Positions 43,231 through 52,169 of a stretch of DNA of 64,000 nucleotides are shown in pieces. Within the stretch, counting starts at the first letter, position 1. Each line of letters opens with the position of its first letter. The notes beneath the pieces were generated by a model, which was not told the DNA's origin, did no database searches, and saw only the letters and a list, made by a program, of their open reading frames with translations. Position numbers and translations under genes: made by a program. The stretch lies in assembly GCA_029968055.1 (NCBI GenBank), contig JASCNX010000001.1:124001-188000 (forward strand), read 5' to 3'. This stretch comes from Xenophilus aerolatus (GTDB taxonomy: Bacteria > Pseudomonadota > Gammaproteobacteria > Burkholderiales > Burkholderiaceae_C).

Positions 43231-44235
43231 TCAGCGTCGGCCCAGCCACTGCGCGTTCCACGCGCCCGCCTCGATCATCCGCCGTGCCTCGTCGGCCAGC
43301 GCGTCGATCACCACCTGGGTGGCGCCATCGGGCGCGCGGCCGGCCGGCGTGGCCAGCGTGTAGGTGCGCGACAGGTCGGGGCGCACGACGCGCGCCACGA
43401 TCCATCCCGGCCGGGCCGGTGCCGACGCCTCGGGCAGCGCGCAGGCCGGCGTGAAGGTGAAGCCGGCACCGCTGGTGTAGAGCGAGCGGATGACGCGCGT
43501 CGAATCGTGCTCGTGCACGATGTCCAGCGGCACGCCCAGCGCGGCGGCGGCATCCTCCACGCTGCGGCGGATGGCGAAGCGCCGCGACTGCAGCACGAGG
43601 GGCTGGGCAGCGGCCAGTGCGAAGTCGATCTCCGGGATCGTGTCGGCGGGCTGGCGGGTCTTCCTCCTTTTGGCGCCCGGCGCCTGCAGAAGACGGGCCA
43701 CCTCGCCCGTGCTATCGCTGCCGCAGAAGAACATGGGCTCGCGGGCCAGCGGCTGGCAGCTCAGCCCGTCGACCTGCGGCGAATCGACCAGCAGGCCGAC
43801 GTCGGCACGGCGGTCGAGCATCGCCTTTTTGACCAGCAGGCTCAGGTCGTCGAGCACGAAGACGCGGATGCGCGGGTGCGAGGCCTTGAGCCGGGCGAGC
43901 ACCGGCCCGATCAGCAAGGAGGCGAGCAGGAAGGGCAGGGCCACCGTGACCGACCCTTCGGGCCCTTGCGGCAGCCGTTGGATGCGTTCGCGCATCGCGT
44001 CGGCGTCGCTGAGCAGCCGGCGTGCGTCTTCGTACAGCTGCAAGCCCGCCGGCGTGGGCGTCACGCCGGCGTGCGAGCGTTCGAACAGCTGCGTGCCCAG
44101 TTCCGCCTCCAGCTTCTTGACCTGCGCCGTCAGCGCCGGCTGCGCGATGTAGAGCGTCCCGGCAGCGCGCGACAGGCTGCCCGCCTCGAGCACGGCGATG
44201 AAGTAGCGCAGGCTTCGCAGGTCCACGGCGGACAT
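43231..44235 (-). CDS. LysR family transcriptional regulator
   Basis: This 334-residue LysR regulator opens with DLRSLRYFIAVLEAGSLSRAA and AQPALTAQVKKLEAELG, the helix-turn-helix and linker helix. The effector domain follows. A basic insertion GAKRRKTRQPADTIPE near residue 210 lengthens a surface loop compared with most members. ATG at 44235 is chosen; the longer frame upstream is proline/arginine-rich noise. It resembles the group that regulates aromatic and nitrogen metabolism (Nac/Cbl or BenM-like) only in outline. It is in line with the ligase, dehydrogenase and Bug genes and probably controls them. Confidence 0.91.
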   Translation of the reverse strand: MSAVDLRSLRYFIAVLEAGSLSRAAGTLYIAQPALTAQVKKLEAELGTQLFERSHAGVTPTPAGLQLYEDARRLLSDADAMRERIQRLPQGPEGSVTVALPFLLASLLIGPVLARLKASHPRIRVFVLDDLSLLVKKAMLDRRADVGLLVDSPQVDGLSCQPLAREPMFFCGSDSTGEVARLLQAPGAKRRKTRQPADTIPEIDFALAAAQPLVLQSRRFAIRRSVEDAAAALGVPLDIVHEHDSTRVIRSLYTSGAGFTFTPACALPEASAPARPGWIVARVVRPDLSRTYTLATPAGRAPDGATQVVIDALADEARRMIEAGAWNAQWLGRR

Positions 44236-44405
44236 CGTGCGGCTGCTACGCCGGCCGGCCCGCGGGCACAGGCCGCCGAGGCGGGAGCGGGGCGGTCGGG
44301 GCGGTGGCGGGTCGCGAGGGCATGGCGCGGGCGGGAGGGCGGGGGTGCCAGCATAGCGCCGCGACAATGCGCGCCACCGCACGGACCCCCGTTCCTGCTC
44401 GCCGT

Positions 44406-45590
44406 ATGACGCCCTCTGCCCATTCACCCTCGTCCCTCCTGGCCGACGCCACGCGCGCCTCGCTCGCGCTGCTCGAAGCCAACCTCACGCCCCACGGCAT
44501 CCTCGCCGCCAGCCGCACCGAGGCGGCGGTGGCGCGGCGCTACACGCGCATCTTCGGGCGCGATGCGGCGATCTGCGTGATGGCCATGTGCGGCAGCGGC
44601 GTGGCGGCGCTGGAGCAGGGCGCGGTGGCCAGCCTCGACGCGCTGGCGGCGCAGCAGGCGGCCAACGGGCAGATACCGAAGTACGTCGATCCCGAAGGGC
44701 AGGACGCCGACTTCTGGTACCTCGGCTGCATCGACGCGACCCTGTGGTGGCTCGTCGCGGTGGACCACGTGCGCACGCACGGCACCGTGGGTGCGACGCA
44801 CTGGTCGCGCGAGGTGGCGCTGGCCATTCAGTGGCTGCTGGGGCAGGAGCACCAGCATTTCCGGCTGCTGCAGCAGAACGAGGCCAGCGACTGGGCCGAC
44901 ATCATGCCGCGCTCGGGCTACGTGCTGTACACCAACGCGCTGTGGGCCGAGGTCAAGCGCCGCTTCGCGCTCGCCCATGCCGACGAGACGCACCACCACT
45001 TCAACCACCTCTTCAACCCCTTCCAGCGCGACCTGCCCGAATACCACCGCGCCCGCCTGCTGCGCCACTATGCGCGGCGCGGCCGGCGCGATCCGGGGCT
45101 GTACCTGAGTTTCGTCAACCTGGCGTTCGTGGGCGACGAGGGCGACGTGTTCGGCAACGTGCTGGCGGTGCTCGCGGGCCTGGCCGACGAGTCGATGGCG
45201 CACCGCATCGTTCACACGATCGATGCGGCACGCGCGGCCGAGCCCTGGCCCGTGCGGGTCACGCTGCATCCCATGGCGCCCACCCACGCGCTGTGGCGCG
45301 CCTACATGGGCCGGCACCAGCAGAACCTGGTGCACCAGTACCACAACGGCGGGCTGTGGCCCTTCGTCGGCGGCTTCTGGGTCATGGCGCTGGCACGCCT
45401 GGGCCTGCGCGCGGAGGCGCAGGCCGCGCTGGAGCGGCTGGCCCGGGCCAATGCGCACGGCGGCTGGCGCTTCACCGAGTGGTTCCACGGCCGCACGCTG
45501 GTGCCCATGGGCATGGTGGGGCAGAGCTGGAACGCGGCGACCTTCCTGCTGGCGCAGCGGGCGATCGAGGGTGGGCCGGCGGGCTGGTAG
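44406..45590 (+). CDS. Six-hairpin glycosidase (GH100 / amylo-1,6-glucosidase-like)
   Basis: This 394-residue protein has the repeated helix pairs of an (alpha/alpha)6 barrel. [20 protein letters not shown] then [12 protein letters not shown] resembles the active-site strand of GH100 invertases and of amylo-alpha-1,6-glucosidases, with Asp in CIDATLW the candidate acid. [22 protein letters not shown] is the conserved end of the fold. There is no signal peptide. It is divergent from the LysR gene and stands alone, without sugar transport or kinase genes. Specificity is uncertain: sucrose, trehalose-like or branched glucans are all possible. Confidence 0.75.
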   Translation: MTPSAHSPSSLLADATRASLALLEANLTPHGILAASRTEAAVARRYTRIFGRDAAICVMAMCGSGVAALEQGAVASLDALAAQQAANGQIPKYVDPEGQDADFWYLGCIDATLWWLVAVDHVRTHGTVGATHWSREVALAIQWLLGQEHQHFRLLQQNEASDWADIMPRSGYVLYTNALWAEVKRRFALAHADETHHHFNHLFNPFQRDLPEYHRARLLRHYARRGRRDPGLYLSFVNLAFVGDEGDVFGNVLAVLAGLADESMAHRIVHTIDAARAAEPWPVRVTLHPMAPTHALWRAYMGRHQQNLVHQYHNGGLWPFVGGFWVMALARLGLRAEAQAALERLARANAHGGWRFTEWFHGRTLVPMGMVGQSWNAATFLLAQRAIEGGPAGW

Positions 45591-45733
45591 CGCCGGGAGG
45601 CCGCAGGCCGGCTCGCCCCAGGGCGGCATCGGACCGGCCGGCGCCGCAATCCCGCAGGGCCGTCGGGGATTTGCGCGGTGCCGACGTGCCGCGCACGCAT
45701 GATGCGCGGCACCTTCCACTCCGACGCCCCGCC

Positions 45734-46516
45734 ATGGCCAGTCTCCAAGCACTCTTCTCCGATCCCACCGCCTGGGCGGCCCTGCTCGCCCTGGTGATCA
45801 TGGAGGTGGTGCTGGGCATCGACAACCTGATCTTCATCTCGATCCTGTCGAACAAGCTGCCCGAGTCGCAGCGCGCGCGGGCAAGGCGCATCGGCATCGG
45901 CCTGGCCCTCGTCATGCGGCTGGCGCTGCTGTCGATGATCGCGTGGCTGGTCGGCCTCACGGCACCGGTCATCGACCTGGGTTGGACCGGCCCGCTGGTC
46001 GACGGCAAGCCCAGCTTCGAGACCCAGTTCTCCTGGCGCGACCTGATCCTCATCGCCGGGGGCCTGTTCCTCATCTGGAAGGCCACCAAGGAGATCCACC
46101 ACCACATCGACCCGGTGCCCGACGAGGGCGTGTTCGACACCAGGAAGCCCGCCGTGACCATCGGCTTCTCGGCTGTGATCGTGCAGATCATCCTGCTCGA
46201 CATGGTGTTCTCGGTCGACTCGATCCTCACCGCCGTGGGCATGACCGACAACCTGGCCGTGATGGTGATCGCCGTGCTGGTGGCCGTGGGCGTGATGCTG
46301 GTGGCTGCCGACCCGCTGGCCAACTTCATCAACCGCAACCCCACCGTCGTGATGCTGGCGCTGGGCTTCCTGCTCATGATCGGCGCCGTGCTCATTGCCG
46401 ACGGCTTCGGCGTGCACGTGCCCAAGGGGTATATCTACGCGGCGATGGCCTTCTCGACCCTGGTCGAGGTGTTGAACATGCTGTCGCGGCGGTCGAAGAA
46501 GCGCCAGGCCGGCTGA
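45734..46516 (+). CDS. TerC family integral membrane protein
   Basis: This 260-residue membrane protein has seven or eight helices. The paired acidic motifs of Ter[15 protein letters not shown] near residue 25 and [15 protein letters not shown] near residue 155, are in helices and probably bind a metal. A His-rich loop ([14 protein letters not shown]) separates the halves. TerC/Alx proteins are linked to tellurite resistance and, more recently, to manganese efflux; which applies here is unknown. A basic C-terminal tail RRSKKRQAG ends the protein. The 143 bases upstream show no gene, and no manganese riboswitch is evident to me. Confidence 0.92.
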   Translation: MASLQALFSDPTAWAALLALVIMEVVLGIDNLIFISILSNKLPESQRARARRIGIGLALVMRLALLSMIAWLVGLTAPVIDLGWTGPLVDGKPSFETQFSWRDLILIAGGLFLIWKATKEIHHHIDPVPDEGVFDTRKPAVTIGFSAVIVQIILLDMVFSVDSILTAVGMTDNLAVMVIAVLVAVGVMLVAADPLANFINRNPTVVMLALGFLLMIGAVLIADGFGVHVPKGYIYAAMAFSTLVEVLNMLSRRSKKRQAG

Positions 46517-46599
46517 GCGCGGCGCCCGAGCGCGCGGCGCGGGCGCGCCGTACGATGGCAGGCCTGCCGTCCGATCCCACGCCCCACCTGCGCCCGCCC

Positions 46600-47439
46600 A
46601 TGAACGACCTGGCCCTGGCCCCTTCCGCCCACGCCTTGGTGGCCGACCTGCTCACCCTGGCCGAATGCCCGCGCGCGACCGAGTACGTCTGCGTCACCGC
46701 GCGGCGCGAGCACGGCGTGCGGTCGGCGCCCATCGACCGTCCCACGCTCGCCATCGTCCTGCGCGGCCGCAAGCGCCTGCACATGGGCGCCGACACCGTG
46801 GACCTGGAGGCGGGCGACCTGTTCGTCGTGGCGCGGCCCGGCCGGCTCGATGCCTTCAACTGGCCCGATGCCGAGGGCGTGTACCTGACCCTCATGCTGC
46901 CGCTGTGCGACGAGGTGCTCACGGCCGCCCGCACCCTCTGGGCGCAGCCGGTGCTGCCGCAGGCCGGCCCCGACGTCATCGCCATGCCGGCCGAGCGCTT
47001 GGCCGTGCCCCTCGGCGCCTGGGCCGATGCCCTGCGCCGCGCCGAATACGGCCCGGCCCGCGCGGCGCTGGCGACCCTGCTCGTGCGCCTGTGCGCGCTG
47101 GGCCACACCGCTATGCTCGCGCCCCCGCCGCCCAGCCTGTCGGCGCGCATCCGCGCGTTGGTTGCCGAACAGCCGCAACGCGCCTGGCGCTCGGCCGACT
47201 TCGAGGCCGAACTGGGCCTGAGCGGCGCCACCCTGCGGCGTCGCCTGGCGGCCGAAGGCGGCTCGCTGGTCGATGCCATCGCCGAAGCGCGCCTGGCCTG
47301 CGCCCTGCATCTGCTCTACACCACCCGCTGGCCCGTGAAGACCGTCGCCGCGCGCGTGGGGTACCGGTCGGTGGCCACGTTCTCGCGAAGGTTCGCGCAG
47401 CGCTACGGGGTGGAGGCGGGGGCGATCGGCAACGCGTGA
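46600..47439 (+). CDS. AraC family transcriptional regulator (AraC_N effector domain)
   Basis: This 279-residue regulator has an N-terminal cupin-like domain. APIDRPTLAIVLRGRKRLHMG and DLEAGDLFVVARPGR are typical of the AraC_N family (YqhC-like, PF06719). The C-terminal two-helix-turn-helix module includes ADFEAELGLSGATLRRRLAA and PVKTVAARVGYRSVATFSRRF. ATG at 46600 is used; a frame extension to 46555 is possible. Relatives often respond to aldehydes and control dehydrogenases or transporters, but no obvious target is divergent from it. It is convergent with the FrnE-like gene 13 bases away. Confidence 0.9.
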   Translation: MNDLALAPSAHALVADLLTLAECPRATEYVCVTARREHGVRSAPIDRPTLAIVLRGRKRLHMGADTVDLEAGDLFVVARPGRLDAFNWPDAEGVYLTLMLPLCDEVLTAARTLWAQPVLPQAGPDVIAMPAERLAVPLGAWADALRRAEYGPARAALATLLVRLCALGHTAMLAPPPPSLSARIRALVAEQPQRAWRSADFEAELGLSGATLRRRLAAEGGSLVDAIAEARLACALHLLYTTRWPVKTVAARVGYRSVATFSRRFAQRYGVEAGAIGNA

Positions 47440-47452
47440 GGGTGGGCGTTCG

Positions 47453-48094
47453 TCAGAGAGAGAGCGCGCCGGAAGCAGTCTGTAGGGCCGCGGCGATCTC
47501 GTCTTCGCTGCGCCCTCCCTGGATGGCCGTGTGCCCCCCGAAGATGAAATGGGGAACGGAACGAACGCCGGCCTGCGCGGCCTTCAACGCTTCCGCTTCT
47601 ACGCGACGATGCTGTTCGGGGTCGAGGGCGATGGCACGCGCCCGATCGCGGTCGAATCCGTGGTCGGCGGCGATGTCGGCCAGCACGTCCGCGTCGGCGA
47701 TGTTCTTCGCTGCGAGGAAGTACGCATCGGTGATTGCAACTGCAAGCCGGTGCTGCGCGTTCAACCCAGCAGCCGCCAGAATCACCGCATGGGCGGCCTG
47801 GGTCGGAAAGGTCCAGAGCTGGCGGCCGAGATCCAGTTCGAAGCCCGAAGCGCGGGCTTCTCCTTCGGGACGGGCGAAGGCGATTTTCGGATCGGTGATG
47901 CCGTAGCGTGAGCGCAGCAAGTCGGGAATGTAGAGGCCACCTGCAGGCGCATCGGGCAGCAGCAGGACGGGATGCTGCCGAATGTCAACCGGCAGGTGAG
48001 GGAAGCGCTCCGCCAGCACTTTGTCGAGACGGTGGTGCCCCACGATGCACCACGGGCATGTGATTTCGGTGTAGAGGTCGATTTGCATGGCCAT
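47453..48094 (-). CDS. DsbA family oxidoreductase (FrnE-like), HxlR redox module
   Basis: This 213-residue thioredoxin-fold protein has C-P-W-C at residues 13-16 (TEITCPWCIVGHHRL) and SVPHFIFGG with the cis-Pro loop near residue 180. It lacks a signal peptide. ATG at 48094 is preferred, with a second ATG at 48088. It is shorter than the paralogue at 1825 and only distantly similar. It is the last of three genes running from the HxlR divergent promoter, 77 bases after the NAD(P)-binding gene, and so probably belongs to a redox or electrophile stress response. Confidence 0.88.
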   Translation of the reverse strand: MAMQIDLYTEITCPWCIVGHHRLDKVLAERFPHLPVDIRQHPVLLLPDAPAGGLYIPDLLRSRYGITDPKIAFARPEGEARASGFELDLGRQLWTFPTQAAHAVILAAAGLNAQHRLAVAITDAYFLAAKNIADADVLADIAADHGFDRDRARAIALDPEQHRRVEAEALKAAQAGVRSVPHFIFGGHTAIQGGRSEDEIAAALQTASGALSL

Positions 48095-48171
48095 GTTCTC
48101 ATCCGCGTTGGCTGTTGGCGTGGAGGACAAATTTGGAGCGTCCTCCAGACCGTTCTCGCGTCGTTCACGCG

Positions 48172-48825
48172 TCAATGGTTGGCGATCCCTGGCGCAGCAC
48201 GAACGAACTGCCTGGCGGTCACTTGATCGACCAGAAACCTCGCGAGATTGCCTCTGGAGAGATTCATGCCGAGTCGGGTCTTTCCATACCAGCCCACATC
48301 CACACTGCCATCGGCAGGACCATCCTTGAGATTCGGGATACGTACCAGCGTCCAGTCCAAGTCCGACTTGGCGATCAAATTGCCAGTCGCCACGATGTCC
48401 TCATACCCCTTGCGCGCAATCACCTTGAACAGCAGTGCGGACGCATGGGTGCTGAAGGCAAAGCCATCTTCTGGATCACGATAGGCAGCCGTCGAAATCT
48501 GGATGAGGCGGCGCACGCCTGCGTGCTTCATCGCGGCGATGACGTGGGTCAAGCCGTGCATGACCGGCTTGTCGCCCTGCACCTTGAGACTGTTGGGACC
48601 CAGGGCGCTGATGACTGCGTCGGCACCCTGGATGCACTTTGCAATGGCACTCTGGTCTTGCAGGTCGCCGACGACGATTTCCACCCTTCCCGCGAACGAC
48701 GCGAGTTTCCTGGCGTCGCGCGTATAGACCGACAGCGTGTAGCCCTGTTTCAAGGCTTCCTCGATGATGTGCCTTCCGGTCGGCCCGGTTGCACCGAACA
48801 GCGCGATGGTCTTTGTCGCGGCCAT
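48172..48825 (-). CDS. NAD(P)-binding oxidoreductase (atypical SDR, NmrA/BVR-B-like)
   Basis: This 217-residue protein has a dinucleotide loop ALFGATGPTGRHIIEEAL at the N-terminus (GATGxTG) and VVGDLQD for the adenine site. DADAVISALGPNS-type sequence comes after the fourth strand. It lacks the YxxxK of classical SDRs and matches the atypical SDR group that includes biliverdin reductase B and NmrA-like sensors. It is four bases downstream of the azoreductase gene, so both are co-expressed. Base composition looks less GC-rich than in neighbouring genes. Function: reduction of a quinone or flavin, or a redox sensor; not resolved. Confidence 0.87.
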   Translation of the reverse strand: MAATKTIALFGATGPTGRHIIEEALKQGYTLSVYTRDARKLASFAGRVEIVVGDLQDQSAIAKCIQGADAVISALGPNSLKVQGDKPVMHGLTHVIAAMKHAGVRRLIQISTAAYRDPEDGFAFSTHASALLFKVIARKGYEDIVATGNLIAKSDLDWTLVRIPNLKDGPADGSVDVGWYGKTRLGMNLSRGNLARFLVDQVTARQFVRAAPGIANH

Positions 48826-48829
48826 GAGG

Positions 48830-49447
48830 TCACGCGGCCTTCGCCAGCAAGGCTTCGATGGCCGTTTCGGCGTTGGCGATGGCGGCCTTCACCGCATCGG
48901 CGCCGAGAACCGTGCCTTCGACACGCACCACTTCAACGTCGGTCAGGCCGATGAAGCCGAGCAGGTGCAGCAGATAGTGGGTCTGGAAGTCGAACGGTGC
49001 CCAGGCACCCTCCGAGAACACGCCGCCCGCAGCGGTCACGAGGTAGACCTTCTTGCCGGTGAGCAGCCCTTTCGGCCCCGTGTCGCCATAGCCGAAAGTG
49101 ACGCGCGGCCAAGTGACGTGATCGAACCACGCCTTGAGCTGTGAGGGCAAGCCGAAGTTGATCATGCCCGACCCGAGCACGATCACGTCGGCGGCCTTCA
49201 GTTCATCGACCAGGTCTTGGGCGACCTTCACCGCTTCCGCCTGTTCCAGGGTGCGATCTTCGGGCGCCGTGATCCGGCCCTGGATGTAGGCCGCCGTGAT
49301 GTGCGGCGGCGGATTCGCGGCGAGGTCGCGCACGGTCAGAGTGCCGCCGGTGCGGGCCTGGATGCCCTCCGCGATTTCGTTGGCAAAGCGGGTGGACAGG
49401 CTGTCGGCACCGCGCGGGCTGGAAGTGATTAGCAAGGTGTGGCCCAT
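48830..49447 (-). CDS. azoR: FMN-dependent NADH-azoreductase
   Basis: This 205-residue flavodoxin-fold enzyme begins [22 protein letters not shown], the FMN phosphate loop of Azo[30 protein letters not shown] (near residues 95-123) is the flavin and quinone site. It uses NADH to reduce azo dyes and quinones by two electrons, protecting against thiol and quinone stress. ATG at 49447 has AGGAGCC upstream. It is divergent from an HxlR regulator across about 110 bases and heads a three-gene unit with the NAD(P)-binding and FrnE-like genes. Confidence 0.93.
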   Translation of the reverse strand: MGHTLLITSSPRGADSLSTRFANEIAEGIQARTGGTLTVRDLAANPPPHITAAYIQGRITAPEDRTLEQAEAVKVAQDLVDELKAADVIVLGSGMINFGLPSQLKAWFDHVTWPRVTFGYGDTGPKGLLTGKKVYLVTAAGGVFSEGAWAPFDFQTHYLLHLLGFIGLTDVEVVRVEGTVLGADAVKAAIANAETAIEALLAKAA

Positions 49448-49475
49448 GAAGGCTCCTAGGTATTAAAAAAGAACC

Positions 49476-49498
49476 AAGTCGGAAAGATATCCTGACTT
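49476..49498. promoter_or_regulatory. Candidate HxlR operator between azoR and the regulator
   Basis: AAGTC and GACTT are inverted around 13 AT-rich bases (AAGTCGG...CCTGACTT with one bulge). The gap is the most AT-rich stretch nearby, and the dyad lies between the two divergent starts, where HxlR-type repressors of azoreductase genes bind. Confidence 0.45.
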
Positions 49499-49556
49499 AT
49501 CAATTCATACGAAGGATGGTATGGTTCCCACCGCGTCCCCACAAGAAGGCACATCC

Positions 49557-49991
49557 ATGTCACCTGGTCACATCGCGCTGCCTGCCGATATGCCCGCCCC
49601 CGAGACGGGCGGCTGTCTGGCCACCCGGCAGATCCTGGACCGCATCGGCGACAAATGGAGCCTCTACATCGTCGCGATGCTGGCCCACGGCCCACGTCGC
49701 TTCAATGAACTCAAGCGCGGCATCGACGGCATTTCCCAGCGGATGCTCACGCTGACCTTGCGCGGCCTGGAACGCGACGGACTGGTCACGCGAACGATGT
49801 ATCCGACCATTCCTCCTCGCGTCGACTACGAACTCACCGACATGGGGCAAACGCTGCTGACGCCTGTGATGGCACTGGTCAACTGGGCGAACGACAACCA
49901 GGCCGCCATTGCCGACGCGCGTCAACGTTTTGACGACAAGCCGGAGCCGGATCAGGTCTTGATCCAGGGCGTTGTCTACGAGCGTCGATAG
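49557..49991 (+). CDS. HxlR family transcriptional regulator
   Basis: This regulator has 144 residues from ATG 49557, which has AGAAGG seven bases upstream; ATG at 49521 would add twelve residues. The winged-helix core is CLATRQILDRIGDKWSLYIV, GPRRFNELKRGIDGISQRMLTLTLRGLERDGLV and PPRVDYELTDMG. The Cys before the first helix is the conserved redox-sensing position in related quinone/thiol sensors such as YodB and QorR. It is therefore a likely repressor of the divergent azoreductase unit, inactivated by electrophiles. This is inference from the family and position. Confidence 0.92.
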   Translation: MSPGHIALPADMPAPETGGCLATRQILDRIGDKWSLYIVAMLAHGPRRFNELKRGIDGISQRMLTLTLRGLERDGLVTRTMYPTIPPRVDYELTDMGQTLLTPVMALVNWANDNQAAIADARQRFDDKPEPDQVLIQGVVYERR

Positions 49992-50158
49992 CGATTTCGA
50001 GGGCGCTGGAAGGAAGACGACAGCTCTCGCCGCCCCCGTACACAGCGATCCGACGCCGCACGGCCTTGAGCGAATCGCGCACCGAACTGAGCAACCCGCA
50101 TCGCGCTGCACCCGCACCATGAGGGGGTCGCGGGATGGCGCCGCGACATCCTCATTTC

Positions 50159-50162
50159 GGAG
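50159..50162 (+). promoter_or_regulatory. Ribosome binding site fixing a TTG start
   Basis: GGAG is followed by six bases (CCCGCC) and TTG at 50169. The frame has no ATG before the signal peptide, so TTG is the only start that fits. Confidence 0.65.
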
Positions 50163-50168
50163 CCCGCC

Positions 50169-51209
50169 TTGCCCATCGTTTCTTTTCCCGGCCGCCTGCG
50201 GCGTGCCCTGTGCGGCGCCACCTTTGGTGCCATCACGCTGGCCTTGAGCGCCGGCGCCTTGGCGCAACCCGCTTCGTCCGCGCCCGCAGCTGCATCCTCT
50301 GCACCCTCAGCGCTCCAGCAGGTCCCCGGCTACTACCACCAGGCCATCGGTTCGCTGCGTGTCACGGCGCTCTTCGACGGCGTGGTGCAGTTGCCGCGCT
50401 CGCAGATCCAGGGCCTCACGCCTACCGCCATCGACGCGCTGCTGCAGCGACGTTACGTGCCCGAGTCGCCGCAGGGGCTGCAGACAGCGGTCAACGCCTA
50501 CCTGGTCCACATCGGCGGGCGGCGTGTGCTCGTGGATGCGGGCACGGCCGATTGCTTTGGGCCGGGCTTGGGGCAGGTGACCGCCAACCTGCAGGCGGCG
50601 GGCGTGTCGCCCGCGCAGGTGGACGACGTGCTGCTCACGCATGCCCACCCCGATCATCTGTGCGGCGTGCTGGGTGCCGACGGCGCGCGCGCCTTTCCCA
50701 ACGCCACGCTGTGGCTGGACGACACCGAGCTGCGCTACTGGGAAGGGCCCGAGGCCGAGGCGCGCACGCCGCCGGCGCTGCGCTTCGTGGTCGGGCAGGC
50801 AAGGCGCGCGCTCGCGCCCTACCAGGCGGCCGGCCGGGTGCGCAGTTTCAAGCCGGGCGATGCGGGACTGCCCGCCGGCATCCGGGCACTGCGGTCGCCG
50901 GGGCACACGCCGGGCCACACCTCGTACCTGATCGATGGCGGCGATGCACAGAAGCTGCTGGTGTGGGGCGACGTGGTGCACTACCGCGTGGTGCAGTTCG
51001 CGCGGCCATCGGCCAGTTTCGAGGCGGACGTGGACCGTGCGCGTGCGATCGCTTCGCGCCGGCAGTTGCTGGCGCAGGCCGCGCGTGCGGGCTGGTGGGT
51101 GGCGGGAGCGCACTTGCCGTTTCCTGGGCTGGGTCACGTGCGCGCCGAAGGTGGCGCTTATGCATGGGTGCCCGCTGAGTTCTCGCCGCTGCCCGTCGCA
51201 GGGCGTTGA
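50169..51209 (+). CDS. Exported metallo-beta-lactamase fold hydrolase, TTG start
   Basis: This 346-residue protein has a signal peptide (basic LRRAL, a hydrophobic core, then GALAQ) and a Ser/Ala/Pro linker. The metallo-beta-lactamase domain follows. The zinc motif THAHPDHLCG is near residue 158, GHTPGHTSYLI provides the next His near 256, and VWGDVVH the bridging Asp near 270. GAHLPFPGLGHV ends the fold. Such periplasmic members include lactonases and beta-lactam-like hydrolases; the specificity is not evident. TTG at 50169 is the only suitable start. It is a single gene between the HxlR regulator and PfpI. Confidence 0.9.
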   Translation: MPIVSFPGRLRRALCGATFGAITLALSAGALAQPASSAPAAASSAPSALQQVPGYYHQAIGSLRVTALFDGVVQLPRSQIQGLTPTAIDALLQRRYVPESPQGLQTAVNAYLVHIGGRRVLVDAGTADCFGPGLGQVTANLQAAGVSPAQVDDVLLTHAHPDHLCGVLGADGARAFPNATLWLDDTELRYWEGPEAEARTPPALRFVVGQARRALAPYQAAGRVRSFKPGDAGLPAGIRALRSPGHTPGHTSYLIDGGDAQKLLVWGDVVHYRVVQFARPSASFEADVDRARAIASRRQLLAQAARAGWWVAGAHLPFPGLGHVRAEGGAYAWVPAEFSPLPVAGR

Positions 51210-51320
51210 AGGCCACCGCAGCGGCTGTTGCCGAGGAGCCTCCAAGGGCGGGCCTGGAAAGCCAGGCAGAACACCGCGCGCCTCCCAAGCGTGCGGGTGT
51301 GCGGGCGCGAACCCAAGCGC

Positions 51321-51878
51321 TCAGGCGTGCGCGCTGGCGCTCGCGAACAGCTCGACCATCGCCTTGTTGAAGGCCGGAATGTCGTCGGGCTTGCGGCTGG
51401 TGACCAGCGGCCCGTCGACCACGACCTGTTCGTCGACCCATTGCGCACCGGCGTTCGTGAGGTCGACGCGCAGCGAGGGCCACGAGGTCATGCGGCGGTC
51501 CTTCGCGCCGCCGGCATCGATCAGGGTCCACGGGCCGTGGCAGATGGCGGCGACGGGCTTGCCCGCCTCGACGAAGGCGCGCACGAAGGCGATCGCCTTG
51601 GGTTCCAGGCGCAGCGCGTCGGGGTTGACGACGCCGCCGGGCAGCAGCAGGGCGTCGTAGTCGCCGGGTTTCGCACCGTCCAGCTGCGCCTCGACCGCGA
51701 AGGTGTCGGCCTTGTCGTGATGGTTCCAGCCTTGCACCTTGGCGCCGGCGGGCGAGACGATGTGGGTGGTGGCGCCGGCAGCGTCGAGCGCGCGGCGCGG
51801 CCCGGTCAGTTCGACCTGTTCGAAGCCGTCGGTGACGAGGATGGCGACCTTGAGGTCCTGCAGTGTCTTGGATGGCAT
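51321..51878 (-). CDS. DJ-1/PfpI family protein (type 1 glutamine amidotransferase-like)
   Basis: This 185-residue protein has VAILVTDGFEQVELTGPRRAL at the N-terminus and the nucleophile elbow AAICHGPWTLIDAG, with Cys near residue 108 followed by His. The spacing DALLLPGGVVNPDALR supplies the acidic Glu/Asp region. Members act as glyoxalase III, deglycase-type or stress proteins (YhbO, PfpI). It is a single gene convergent with the metallo-beta-lactamase-fold gene. A general aldehyde or stress role is likely. Confidence 0.92.
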   Translation of the reverse strand: MPSKTLQDLKVAILVTDGFEQVELTGPRRALDAAGATTHIVSPAGAKVQGWNHHDKADTFAVEAQLDGAKPGDYDALLLPGGVVNPDALRLEPKAIAFVRAFVEAGKPVAAICHGPWTLIDAGGAKDRRMTSWPSLRVDLTNAGAQWVDEQVVVDGPLVTSRKPDDIPAFNKAMVELFASASAHA

Positions 51879-52169
51879 GGTGTGTCCCTTGGGGTTGGAG
51901 AGGAAAGAATGGAGAGGGGCGAAGGGCAGGGCGTGCGGTGGCGCCATGGCTGCGCGCGGGGATGCCGTCATGGCGCTTCGTCGGTGAGATCGACCGTCCC
52001 AGCGCCCCGCCGAACGATCAGTCTGCGCCTGTGCGATGCCCATGTGGTCGGCCGGTCCCGTGCGGGCACGTAGGAGCAGACAACACCTCGTGCCGTGGTC
52101 GGCGCGGCCTTCCTAGAATGCGGCGCCCGCGCCCCGCGCAATCCCCCCACACCGAACCAGGAGACCGCC

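Noticed and set aside
45591-45733. Possible regulatory RNA or manganese riboswitch upstream of the TerC gene
   Set aside because: I could not find the conserved cores of the yybP-ykoY family in these 143 bases.
51252-51267. Hairpin GCCTGG-AAAG-CCAGGC after the metallo-beta-lactamase-fold gene
   Set aside because: Six-base stem with no U tract; expected often by chance at this GC content, so not listed as a terminator.
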